Source of the DNA: JAGWBF01 sp965116325
GTDB lineage: Bacteria > Chloroflexota > Dehalococcoidia > Lucifugimonadales > JAGWBF01
Length of the DNA stretch: 64,000 nucleotides
NCBI GenBank assembly: GCA_965116325.1
Contig: OZ220675.1
Location: forward strand, 62,001 to 126,000
Reading direction: 5' to 3'
Shown: positions 35,701-42,760 of the stretch, piece by piece
How the letters are laid out: every line of letters begins with the position of its first letter
How positions within the stretch are numbered: the first letter of the stretch is position 1
Made by a program: the position numbers and the translations under genes
The notes under the pieces: model-generated
What the model was told of the DNA's origin: nothing
Databases searched by the model: none
Seen by the model: the letters and a program-made list of their open reading frames with translations, nothing else

Positions 35701-37569
35701 CTAGATGACCGGTATGTAGGGCGCCTTGGTGAAGTTCCAGGCGCCTGTTTCCCTGTCGTAGTTGGAGTTGACGAACACCTTCCAGTTCTCATCGTCCAGG
35801 TTGGGGAAGTCCCCCCGGTAATAGTAGCCGGGCCACCGGGTTTCCTGGCGATACAGGAGGTGGTTCAGGTGGGTCTCGGCGCACCAGACCCGGTCGGCCA
35901 ACTCCCAGCACCTGAGAAGGTCATGAAGATCCTGAGCCCCCAGCTTTTCCAGGTCCTCGCGGAGCATGGCAAGCTGCTCTAGGCCCCGTTCCAGGGTGGG
36001 CTTATTGACCATGTAGGCGGAACCCCATCCCCCGCCATACTCGTCCATGATCTTCTGCAGCCTCAGAAGGGCCTGCTTGGGCAGTAGGTAATTGGGGTTG
36101 ATTTCGCTGCGCGTGGTCGCGTCCTTGTGCTCATCATAGTGGCCCAGTGGTGCATAAAGGGCTGTCTTGATTTCTTCGACCCTGCCCCCGTCGGGGTTGG
36201 CCGGGCCCGGATTGTCATAAACGTAGTTGACAGCTCCCTTAGCCGCCAGCCGCCCCTCGGTGTATGAGCCCGAGGAGAACTTGTGGGCTGCGCAGCCCAC
36301 GCCGTCGCCCGCCGCAAAGAGACCTTGCACGGTGGTCATGCGGTTGTAGCCCCAGAAGTAGTCCGACGGGGAGACATCCTCGGGGCCGCTGACCCATGCG
36401 CCAGAGGTGCCCGCATGGGACCCCATAAGGTAAGGCTCCGTCAGCACCAGCTCGGAGTCGGTCTTCGCCGGGTCGATGTTATTGGAAGCCCATAAGAGGG
36501 CCTGGGAGATCGTCATGTCCAGGAAGTCTTCCCAGGCGTCGCTCTCCACCTCTCTCTGGCGGGTTGCGTCTGCGCCCTCCATCATCTTCTGCAGGGCTTC
36601 CGCCGTGCGCATGTAGATGGGGCCCTTGCCTTCCTGGATGTCCCGCAGCATCAGGTGGTTCCTCAGAGGGGTTGGCATGGGCGCGGAGCTAGCGTAGGGT
36701 TCCCATCCCTCCAGCTCATGCCTGCGGGTCTGCTCGTACTCCTCGCCATAGGCGTTGGTCGCCTTGGTGCGGAACATGAGGAAGTACATCCCCACGGGGC
36801 CGTACCCGTCCTTGAACCGGGTCTGGACTAGCCTGTGCTCCATCTGGGTCATCTGCGCCCCGGCCTGAATCATCAGGCTGTAAACGGAGCCCGTGTTGAA
36901 CACGGTGTACCAGGCGCGTCCCAAGCCTTCTCCGACGGCGTGGGGACGCCAGACGTTGACAGCCCCTCCGGCGGAGCAGATGACCGCCTTTGCCTTGAAC
37001 ACGTAGATGACGTTGTCCCGCACGCTGAAGCCGACAGCCCCGGCGATCTTGTTAGGGTCGTCGGCGTCGGTCAGCAGGTGGGAGACGAACACCCTCTGGT
37101 ACAGGTTGGCTTCGCCGATGGCGGCCTTGGCGGCCTCGGCGACGATCGGCTTGTAGGACTCACCGTGGATCATGATCTGCCAGCGCCCCTCCCGGACGTA
37201 GCGGCCCTCGGGGGTCTTGAAGAAGGGCAGGCCCCACTCTTCGAACATGTGGACGCTGGCGTCCACGTGGCGGGCAATGTCAAAGGTCAGGTCTTCCCTG
37301 GAGAGGCCCATAGTCTCGTTGCGAACGTACCGGACGAAGTCCTCCGGGGTGTTCTCTCCCCACTTCATCCCGAGGTACATGTTGATGGCGGACAGGCCCA
37401 TGGCAACGGCGCCGCTGCGTTCGATGGCCGCCTTTTCCACCAGCACCACGCGCATTCCCTTAACCTTTGCCCAGTGGGCAGCCTCGTAGGCTGCGCCGCA
37501 GCCGGCCATACCCCCGCCGATTATCAGTACGTCGCACTCGACCTCTTCTGTCCGGAAATCGGGCATCAT
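35701..37569 (-). CDS. aprA: Adenylylsulfate (APS) reductase, alpha subunit
   Basis: The 622-residue flavoprotein matches AprA across its length: GGGMAGCGAAYEAAHWAK (FAD), NMYLGMKWGENTPEDFVRYV, REDLTFDIARHVDASVHMF, EEWGLPFF, GRWQIMIHGESYK, RFKDGYGPVGMYF and GDGVGCAAHKFSSGS. It interconverts APS and sulfite plus AMP at the FAD. The usual length is about 620-660. AGGAG precedes two adjacent ATGs (37569 and 37566); either may be used. It follows aprB by 42 bases and precedes qmoABC. The clade (reductive or oxidative type) cannot be decided by eye. Confidence 0.96.
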   Translation of the reverse strand: MMPDFRTEEVECDVLIIGGGMAGCGAAYEAAHWAKVKGMRVVLVEKAAIERSGAVAMGLSAINMYLGMKWGENTPEDFVRYVRNETMGLSREDLTFDIARHVDASVHMFEEWGLPFFKTPEGRYVREGRWQIMIHGESYKPIVAEAAKAAIGEANLYQRVFVSHLLTDADDPNKIAGAVGFSVRDNVIYVFKAKAVICSAGGAVNVWRPHAVGEGLGRAWYTVFNTGSVYSLMIQAGAQMTQMEHRLVQTRFKDGYGPVGMYFLMFRTKATNAYGEEYEQTRRHELEGWEPYASSAPMPTPLRNHLMLRDIQEGKGPIYMRTAEALQKMMEGADATRQREVESDAWEDFLDMTISQALLWASNNIDPAKTDSELVLTEPYLMGSHAGTSGAWVSGPEDVSPSDYFWGYNRMTTVQGLFAAGDGVGCAAHKFSSGSYTEGRLAAKGAVNYVYDNPGPANPDGGRVEEIKTALYAPLGHYDEHKDATTRSEINPNYLLPKQALLRLQKIMDEYGGGWGSAYMVNKPTLERGLEQLAMLREDLEKLGAQDLHDLLRCWELADRVWCAETHLNHLLYRQETRWPGYYYRGDFPNLDDENWKVFVNSNYDRETGAWNFTKAPYIPVI

Positions 37570-37611
37570 GCTCTCCTGGTTGGTTCTGGTCGTTCTGCAG
37601 GGCCGCGGGTG

Positions 37612-38055
37612 CTAGGCGGGTGTCGGAAGAACATCCACACCCAGGTAGTGCTCTTCGGCCGCCATGCCATGGCCCTTGAGCATATCAACATCGGGCTCTG
37701 GGGCGTGCTGATGGGGCTGGATGGAACCCCAGGGTGTGGACCGGATAGGGAACCGGAACCGCTTCAGGGTGCCGTCGCGGAACTTCAGCCCCCATATTAT
37801 GGAGTCGGTGCCCCTCAGAGGTGTGGCCGTGGCCCCCATGGGCATGACGTCCGCGTAGCCCCGCAGGTCTATGGCTGACTGGGGACACATCTTGACGCAG
37901 GCGAAGCACTCCCAGCAGGCATCGGGTTCTTGGTTGAAGGCTTGGCCGATGTCGGTGTCCAACTTCATCAGGTTGTTGGGACAGATGTACATGCAGGCAG
38001 GGACTTCCAGGGCCTTGCATCCGTCGCACTTTTGCGGGTTGACGAAAGTTGGCAT
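37612..38055 (-). CDS. aprB: Adenylylsulfate (APS) reductase, beta subunit
   Basis: The 147-residue ferredoxin-like protein begins MPTFVNPQKCDGCKAL and carries CMYICP and CWECFACVKMCP, the eight cysteines of two [4Fe-4S] clusters. RGYADVMPMGA, RGTDSIIWGLKFRDG and KRFRFPIRSTPWGSI are highly conserved AprB sequence. It passes electrons to AprA and to Qmo. GAGGTGAGGGG lies directly before ATG 38055. It is the first gene of the operon and has a long leader. Confidence 0.96.
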   Translation of the reverse strand: MPTFVNPQKCDGCKALEVPACMYICPNNLMKLDTDIGQAFNQEPDACWECFACVKMCPQSAIDLRGYADVMPMGATATPLRGTDSIIWGLKFRDGTLKRFRFPIRSTPWGSIQPHQHAPEPDVDMLKGHGMAAEEHYLGVDVLPTPA

Positions 38056-38264
38056 CCCCTCACCTCTTCGGAAAAATCAAAAAGTGGCGCCAACTACGGG
38101 CGCCACTCTTTTCTTAAGCTATTTCACACGGCTGACTACAGCCGCAGCAGTCGTCCATATCTGCGTTTAGGTTGCAGATGCGGGGCCACCGCCCTGAAGC
38201 ACTATCGGCGTTGATCATCGGGGCCATTGAGATGGCTTATCCTCCGGCACCTTGTGCTATAATT
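38056..38264 (-). promoter_or_regulatory. Long structured leader of the apr-qmo operon, candidate attenuator or riboswitch
   Basis: From the predicted start near 38264 to the aprB ATG the leader is about 208 nt. It can form two mutually exclusive hairpins: CGGCTG with CAGCCG (38129-38144) or a 6-bp helix spanning 38134-38152, which share bases. They lie upstream of a terminator-like hairpin at 38083-38107. Another 6-bp hairpin (ATCTGC/GCAGAT) is near 38161-38180. I do not recognise a known riboswitch class. Confidence 0.5.
38070..38107 (-). terminator. Intrinsic-terminator-like hairpin upstream of aprB
   Basis: AGTGGCGCC (38083-38091) pairs with GGCGCCACT (38099-38107), 9 bp with a 7-base loop. 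On the minus strand it is followed by TTTTTGATTTTTCC, and aprB begins only about 15 bases later. No plus-strand gene ends here, so a regulated attenuator is more likely than a plain end of transcription. On the plus strand CTTTTCTT also follows, so it could work both ways. Confidence 0.6.
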
Positions 38265-38278
38265 CGGGCCATTATAGC
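38256..38278. promoter_or_regulatory. Inverted repeat carrying -10 boxes on both strands
   Basis: GCTATAAT and ATTATAGC form an 8-bp inverted repeat separated by seven bases. Each arm is a TATAAT on its own strand: the minus copy serves aprB, and the plus copy (38258-38263) could serve the esterase at 38370. No good -35 box was found for the plus direction. A regulator binding the palindrome would cover both -10 regions. Confidence 0.5.
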
Positions 38279-38300
38279 AGTGGCCAAACAGCCCGGTCAA
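38271..38300 (-). promoter_or_regulatory. Sigma70-like promoter of the aprBA-qmoABC operon
   Basis: On the minus strand TTGACC (38300-38295), 18 bases, then a perfect TATAAT (38276-38271). Expected transcription start is near 38264. This is among the best promoter matches in the window. Confidence 0.65.
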
Positions 38301-38369
38301 ACCCGGCCGCTGACTCCCGCCAAGCCCGAAATCCAATACACATCCACGTCTGGAATCTGGAGGTGTCCC

Positions 38370-39275
38370 ATGGCCAAGAGTCCCGAGCTTGACAAGGTCA
38401 TTGAGTCCTACCGGACCAGGGCGGCAGCCCGGCTGACAGCTCCACGATGGTGCGTGGACGATGATCGTGCATCCTATGAGCGGGCCACCGCCGAATTCCC
38501 CCTGGACAAGGATGTCAAGTGCGAGCGGATTTCGGCAGGGGGGGTAACCGCCGAGTGGGTGTGCGCTCCAGGCGCCGACGTCTCCAGGACCCTCCTTTAC
38601 CTTCATGGCGGCGGGTACGTCATCGGCTCCTGCAGGACCCACCGGGCGATGATGGCCCGAATGTCGGCGGCCGCCAAGGTCCGGGTGCTGGCCATTGACT
38701 ACCGCCTGGCGCCCGAGCACGTATTTCCAGCTCCCGTAGAAGACTCGGTTGCCGCCTATCGCTGGCTGCTGTCCACGGGCGCCGACCCGAGGAAGATCGT
38801 CGTGGGTGGAGAGTCTGCGGGCGGGGCCCTGGTGGTGTCGTTGTTTGTTGCCTTGCGCTACCTGGGGGAGCCATTGCCGGCCGCGGGCATATCCATCTCT
38901 CCCTGGGCGGACCTGGAGCAGAGCGGGGATACCATGTCCTCCAACGCAGAAGTGGACCCATCGGTCAACCGGGAACGCCTGGACTGGTTTGCCGGGTATT
39001 ATCTTGGGGGCAAGGACCCCCGGGCGCCACTGGCTTCACCCATATACGCCGACATGACCGGGCTGCCGCCTCTCCTGATCATGGTGGGCTCGGTCGAGGT
39101 GCTGGTGGACGATGCAAAGCGGCTGGCTGCCAATGGCGAAAAGTCAGGGGTGGACACCACCCTGGAGATATGGGAGGACATGCCCCACAACTGGCCCATG
39201 TACGCCCATATCCTTCCTGAAGCCCAGCGGTCCATCGACCGAATTGGCGAATTCATAGGGCAGCACATCGCCTGA
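38370..39275 (+). CDS. Alpha/beta hydrolase of the HSL/acetyl-esterase family
   Basis: The 301-residue protein has the hormone-sensitive-lipase marker YLHGGGYVIGS near residue 78, nucleophile GGESAGGAL near 146, an aspartate in VEVLVDDAKRL and the histidine in EDMPHNWPMY. RLAPEHVFPAPVED is typical. It hydrolyses short acyl esters in the cytosol. ATG 38370 with GGAGG eight bases upstream is used rather than the open frame from 38172, which lies in promoter sequence. It diverges from the apr operon and is followed 46 bases later by dinB. Confidence 0.9.
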   Translation: MAKSPELDKVIESYRTRAAARLTAPRWCVDDDRASYERATAEFPLDKDVKCERISAGGVTAEWVCAPGADVSRTLLYLHGGGYVIGSCRTHRAMMARMSAAAKVRVLAIDYRLAPEHVFPAPVEDSVAAYRWLLSTGADPRKIVVGGESAGGALVVSLFVALRYLGEPLPAAGISISPWADLEQSGDTMSSNAEVDPSVNRERLDWFAGYYLGGKDPRAPLASPIYADMTGLPPLLIMVGSVEVLVDDAKRLAANGEKSGVDTTLEIWEDMPHNWPMYAHILPEAQRSIDRIGEFIGQHIA

Positions 39276-39321
39276 TCAGTTGCCGGGGCCGCCGGAATGA
39301 CAGGCGATTCCGAGGTGTGCT

Positions 39322-40398
39322 GTGGACAGCCCCTGGCGCTACATCCTCCATGCCGACCTGGATGCTTTCTACGCATCGGTAGAGCAGCATGACAATCCCG
39401 GCCTTAATGGCAAGGCTGTGGTTGTCGGAGGCCCTCCCGAATCCCGGGGAGTTGTAGCGGCGTCTTCCTACGAGGCCCGCAAGTACGGCATCCACTCTGC
39501 CATGCCCATGCGCACCGCCGTCAAGCTCTGTCCCGACCTTGTTCGGGTATCCCCCCGTTTCGACAGGTACCGTCAGGTATCCCACACCATCATGGAGACC
39601 TTTCGAGAGCTCACCTCCCTGGTCGAGCCTTTGTCCCTGGACGAAGCGTATATGGACATCAGTGAGGTAGTGCCCAGAAACGGGCAGGAGCAAGCGGCCC
39701 GGACGCTTAAGGACCGGGTTCTGGACAGGTCCGGTCTGGCAATAACCATCGGAGGGGGCACTACCAAGAGCGTTGCCAAGATAGCTTCTCAGATCGCCAA
39801 GCCCGATGGCCTGCTTATGGTGCAGCCCGGCAACGAGGTGGAGTTCCTTAGGCCGCTGGACGTGGAAATGCTGTGGGGTGTCGGGCCTAAGACCGCGGCG
39901 GCCCTGAGAAATGAAGGTGTGGAAACCCTGGGGCTGCTTGCTGAAATGGACGACGTCGCCCTAATCCGGAAGTTCGGAAAGAGGGGGCCGGAGCTGAGGC
40001 TGCGGGCTCTTGGGCTGGAGCGGGACGAGGTGACGCCCCACCGGGAGACAAAGTCCATCAGCTCCGAGACCACCCTGGCAAACGACGTCGGTGATCCGAC
40101 CGAGATTACCCAGTATGTGGAGGCCCTGGCCGGGGAGGTGGCCGAGCAGATGGGGCGCAAGCATCTGAAGTGTAAGACGGTCTGGATAAAGCTGCGCTTG
40201 GCTGACTTTACGACCTTCACCCGCCAGAAAACCCTGCCCGAGCCAACGGACCGGCAGGATGCGATAACCGCTTCCGCCAGGGAGCTGGTCGAGCTGGAGC
40301 TGGGGAACGGCCGATTGTTCCGGCTGGTGGGGGTAGGCGTCGGGAACTTCCAGGAGGACTACCAGATGCCCCTGCTTCCCCCTGGCTTTGCCCCCTAG
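39322..40398 (+). CDS. dinB: DNA polymerase IV (Y-family)
   Basis: The 358-residue protein has HADLDAFYASVEQ and SLDEAYMD, the two acidic metal-binding motifs of Y-family polymerases, then GGGTTKSVAKIASQIAKPDG and the helix-hairpin-helix LWGVGPKTAAAL. The C-terminal little-finger domain is present; the end LPPGFAP shows no clear sliding-clamp motif. It performs translesion synthesis. The start is GTG 39322 with GAGG upstream. Its stop shares CTAG with the convergent FAH gene. Confidence 0.94.
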   Translation: MDSPWRYILHADLDAFYASVEQHDNPGLNGKAVVVGGPPESRGVVAASSYEARKYGIHSAMPMRTAVKLCPDLVRVSPRFDRYRQVSHTIMETFRELTSLVEPLSLDEAYMDISEVVPRNGQEQAARTLKDRVLDRSGLAITIGGGTTKSVAKIASQIAKPDGLLMVQPGNEVEFLRPLDVEMLWGVGPKTAAALRNEGVETLGLLAEMDDVALIRKFGKRGPELRLRALGLERDEVTPHRETKSISSETTLANDVGDPTEITQYVEALAGEVAEQMGRKHLKCKTVWIKLRLADFTTFTRQKTLPEPTDRQDAITASARELVELELGNGRLFRLVGVGVGNFQEDYQMPLLPPGFAP

Positions 40399-41306
40399 GA
40401 GCGCCTGGGAGCGGAGGCGATGATCCGAGCCGCCATCTCTGTGTCGATGCCCCGGGGCCATTCCCGCTTCGAGGGGTCGGCTATCTTTACCTCCAGGGGC
40501 GGCCCCAACTCGTCGATCTCCATCCTGATGACGTCCCCGTCCTGTACTGCGCCTATCTGCTGGTGATTGACGCCGGTGGCGACCACATCGCCGGGTTCCA
40601 GGGTCGTGATTTTCGAGAACTCGGACACCAGCTCCCTTATGGGATGGGCCATGTCGCTGGTTGGGAAGTCGTGGCGAGGCTCGTCGTTGTTGAAGAGCCG
40701 AATCTGGACGTTCTGCGGGTCCGGGATCTCGTCGGCGGTTACCAGGGCTGGGCCCATGGGAGCGAAGGTGTCCCAGCACTTGCCGAGGAAGAAGCTGTTG
40801 CCCACTGCGCCCTGGAGGCCCCTGGCCGACATATCCAGGAAGTTGGTGTAGCCGAATATGTAGGAAAAGGCATCTTCCTGGCTGACCTTGGTCGCCCTCT
40901 TTCCCACGACGAACGCCAGCTCGCATTCGTGGTGAAAGATGGTGGCTCCCACGTCGGGAAGTTCGCACGTCTCCCCGGTGCCGATGATGGCTGTGGGGGA
41001 TTTCAGGAAAGCGTCCAGGACCGCTGGCTCGCGTTGCCCGAACTCTAGGTAGTTGACGGCGGCACAGATGACCTTGGATGGCCGCGGCAGTGGCGCCCTC
41101 AGTCGTACGCTGGAGATAGGCACACCCGCGCCTCCAGCCAGGATGCTTTCCAGCCTTGGCCTGAGGTCGTTCCAGCCCCCTATCAGGTCCTCCATCATGT
41201 CCTGGGGCTCGCGGAACTTCTCCCCCTCGAACACCTCCGTGGCATCCACCACGTTGTTGCCCTTCAGCAGGCCTAGCTGGTAGTCGTTGTAAAGCACTAT
41301 CTTCAT
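40395..41306 (-). CDS. Fumarylacetoacetate hydrolase (FAH) family protein
   Basis: The 303-residue protein has the FAH-fold core: KVICAAVNYLEF, then FHHECELAFVVGKRA (acidic metal ligands), FGYTNFLDMSARG, GKCWDTFAPMGP and TLEPGDVVATG. These are found in metal-dependent hydrolases, decarboxylases or hydratases of aromatic catabolism (HpaG/YcgM-like). ATG 41306 with AGGAGCG upstream is used; the frame is open 24 codons further without homology. A promoter lies about 60 bases upstream. Confidence 0.88.
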   Translation of the reverse strand: MKIVLYNDYQLGLLKGNNVVDATEVFEGEKFREPQDMMEDLIGGWNDLRPRLESILAGGAGVPISSVRLRAPLPRPSKVICAAVNYLEFGQREPAVLDAFLKSPTAIIGTGETCELPDVGATIFHHECELAFVVGKRATKVSQEDAFSYIFGYTNFLDMSARGLQGAVGNSFFLGKCWDTFAPMGPALVTADEIPDPQNVQIRLFNNDEPRHDFPTSDMAHPIRELVSEFSKITTLEPGDVVATGVNHQQIGAVQDGDVIRMEIDELGPPLEVKIADPSKREWPRGIDTEMAARIIASAPRRS

Positions 41307-41368
41307 GTAAGGACGCTCCTGTGTGTGGGTGTGGGGACGATCTGGTTGGCCCCGAAATGGACCTGGAG

Positions 41369-41397
41369 AGTATAGCAAAGCCCCTGCTGGCCTTCAA
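41369..41397 (-). promoter_or_regulatory. Sigma70-like promoter for the FAH-family gene
   Basis: On the minus strand TTGAAG (41397-41392), a 17-base spacer, then TATACT (41374-41369). The start would be near 41362, giving a leader of about 55 nt before ATG 41306. Confidence 0.55.
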
Positions 41398-41465
41398 TTG
41401 CGGCCAGGGCCATGCGAGTCAGTGTGCTCCGAGCTGTTCTTGGCACTTGACTGGGCAAATATACC

Positions 41466-41494
41466 TTGACTTTAAAAATCGTCTCTGCTAGAGT
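41466..41494 (+). promoter_or_regulatory. Sigma70-like promoter for the small lipoprotein gene
   Basis: TTGACT (41466-41471), 17 bases, TAGAGT (41489-41494), pointing to the lipoprotein gene at 41650. It lies in the 343-base gap between the FAH gene and this gene, which otherwise holds only the FAH promoter. Confidence 0.45.
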
Positions 41495-41649
41495 CGGAAT
41501 GCCGACGCACCTAGTGGGTGGTGGGCGGATGTGCATGGGTGTCCCGTTAGGGTAGTCACTTAGTCAGCACGTTCAAACAGAGGCTTCCTGGCGTTTCCCT
41601 ATATGTGCAGGCTGGCCAGGGGCCTGAAGAGAAGCTTGGAGGTGAATTG

Positions 41650-42114
41650 ATGCTCCATCTCCGGCTATGGAAGCCGAAGCTGTTGCTGTTGTTGCCCATT
41701 CTCGCAGTCCTTTCCTTCGCCATAGCTTGCAATGGGGAGGAAGAGCCAGCAGTAACCCTTACTCTTACCATGGTATCTACACCGACTCCTATTCCGCCGA
41801 CCGCTACGCCGGTTCCGACGCCTACCCCCACACCAGTTCCGACGGCTACTGCCACACCCATCCCGACGGCAACTCCTGAGCCTACCGTGGACCCCCGGCA
41901 GATAGCGATGGAAAGCTTCCTCGCCAGCTGGAACGAAGCTTGCGGGGCACGAGACCTCGATCCATGCCCGCTTACAGCCCAGGACTTGCCGGATCTAGGC
42001 GAACCCGCCTCCCCAGAGGAAGCCGCTATGGAGTTCATGGATGTATGGAACGGGTCGTGCAGCGCACTGGGTCTAGACCCCTGCCCGATCACCGAGGCTG
42101 CTCTGGACAACTGA
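41650..42114 (+). CDS. Small lipoprotein with Pro/Thr tether and duplicated Cys motif
   Basis: The 154-residue protein starts at ATG 41650 with GGAGG upstream. A signal peptide ends in the lipobox SFAIAC (Cys about residue 27). Residues about 45-80 are a TPTPIPPTATPVPTPTP-type tether. The C-terminal part holds two similar units: SWNEACGARDLDPCPLT and VWNGSCSALGLDPCPIT, about 38 residues apart, each with two Cys and a shared W-N-x-x-C...LDPCP pattern. The cysteines could form one disulfide per unit outside the membrane. I do not recognise the family. A strong terminator follows. Confidence 0.75.
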   Translation: MLHLRLWKPKLLLLLPILAVLSFAIACNGEEEPAVTLTLTMVSTPTPIPPTATPVPTPTPTPVPTATATPIPTATPEPTVDPRQIAMESFLASWNEACGARDLDPCPLTAQDLPDLGEPASPEEAAMEFMDVWNGSCSALGLDPCPITEAALDN

Positions 42115-42152
42115 TCCAAGGCCCGCCTCGACAAATATCTAATGCGGATGCA

Positions 42153-42188
42153 AGGGAGCTTCCAATTCTGGAAGCTCCCTTTTTGTTT
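42153..42188 (+). terminator. Rho-independent terminator after the small lipoprotein
   Basis: AGGGAGCTTCC (42153-42163) pairs with GGAAGCTCCCT (42170-42180), an 11-bp stem with a 6-base loop, followed by TTTTTGTTT. Confidence 0.85.
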
Positions 42189-42314
42189 AAGGAGTGGCAA
42201 GGAAGGCCTACTGAAACCGGGACCTTTCCGATCTCCTTCAGCTCCGTCCAGCGGGAAGTCTGCACCTTGCACCGGTGGGCATGAGAAAACTGCAATTCTC
42301 AAGACGCCATAGTC

Positions 42315-42344
42315 TTGACAGTGCGCCATCGCCTTACATAGAAT
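42315..42344 (+). promoter_or_regulatory. Strong sigma70-like promoter ahead of the structured element
   Basis: Consensus TTGACA (42315-42320), 18 bases, TAGAAT (42339-42344). Expected start is about 42351. It faces the structured element and the P-loop/NDT-like gene at 42761. It lies just past the upstream terminator, so it begins a new unit. Confidence 0.65.
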
Positions 42345-42403
42345 CGCAACATCTGCTCGCGCGGAAATCTATACAGGTGCTGAAAATGCGCCGGGAGGTG
42401 ATC

Positions 42404-42612
42404 AATGAGTGATTATTTAAGTAATAGGGGGCGATGGTAGGCGCCTGTCTGGACCCGAATGGTCCTTGTCCCCAAAAGGATAGATAACTAAATAAAAGGT
42501 TGGTCGGGCTCAGGCGAGTGCCTACCATCGCCCCGGGGTCTGGGATGACCCCACAGGACGGAAGGTTCGAAGGGCTCTGACCAACCTTTTCCTATTATTG
42601 ACATTCCTCATT
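42404..42612 (+). ncRNA. Candidate structured RNA with interleaved helices (pseudoknot-capable)
   Basis: Nested and interleaved complementarities fill this stretch. D: AATGAG 42404-42409 with CTCATT 42607-42612. C: 9 bp, 42420-42428 with 42591-42599. A: GGGGCGATGGTAGGC 42428-42442 with 42520-42534 (15 bp perfect). B: AAAAGGTTGGTC 42494-42505 with 42579-42590 (12 bp perfect). B's first strand lies inside the loop of A, so A and B together form a pseudoknot or alternate. Local hairpins GGACC/GGTCC (42451-42465) and GGGGTC/GACCCC (42535-42552) add to it. A promoter lies 75 bases upstream. No coding frame fits. It could be a stand-alone RNA, a riboswitch-like leader of the next gene, or a palindromic mobile element; no known RNA family was recognised. 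Confidence 0.55.
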
Positions 42613-42760
42613 CCTTCTTAGCTCCTGAGGCTCCCTCCCGGTCGCTGCCTCGTCCCGATTCCTTCATAGACACCTTACCACCCCGGTGTTACCATCTCCC
42701 AGTCCTTCGCCGGCATGATCTCCTCGCTACGCCGGCGTTATCCAGAAGAGTAGGTGTGTA

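Noticed and set aside
39961..41397. 478-codon minus-strand frame across dinB and the FAH gene
   Set aside because: It overlaps two well-supported genes in other frames, and the peptide is Arg/Gly/Pro-rich in the manner of shadow frames.
42404..42612. tmRNA, RNase P RNA or SRP RNA
   Set aside because: The conserved cores of these RNAs (tRNA-like end, P4 core, GGAAGC-type SRP loop) are not found on either strand.
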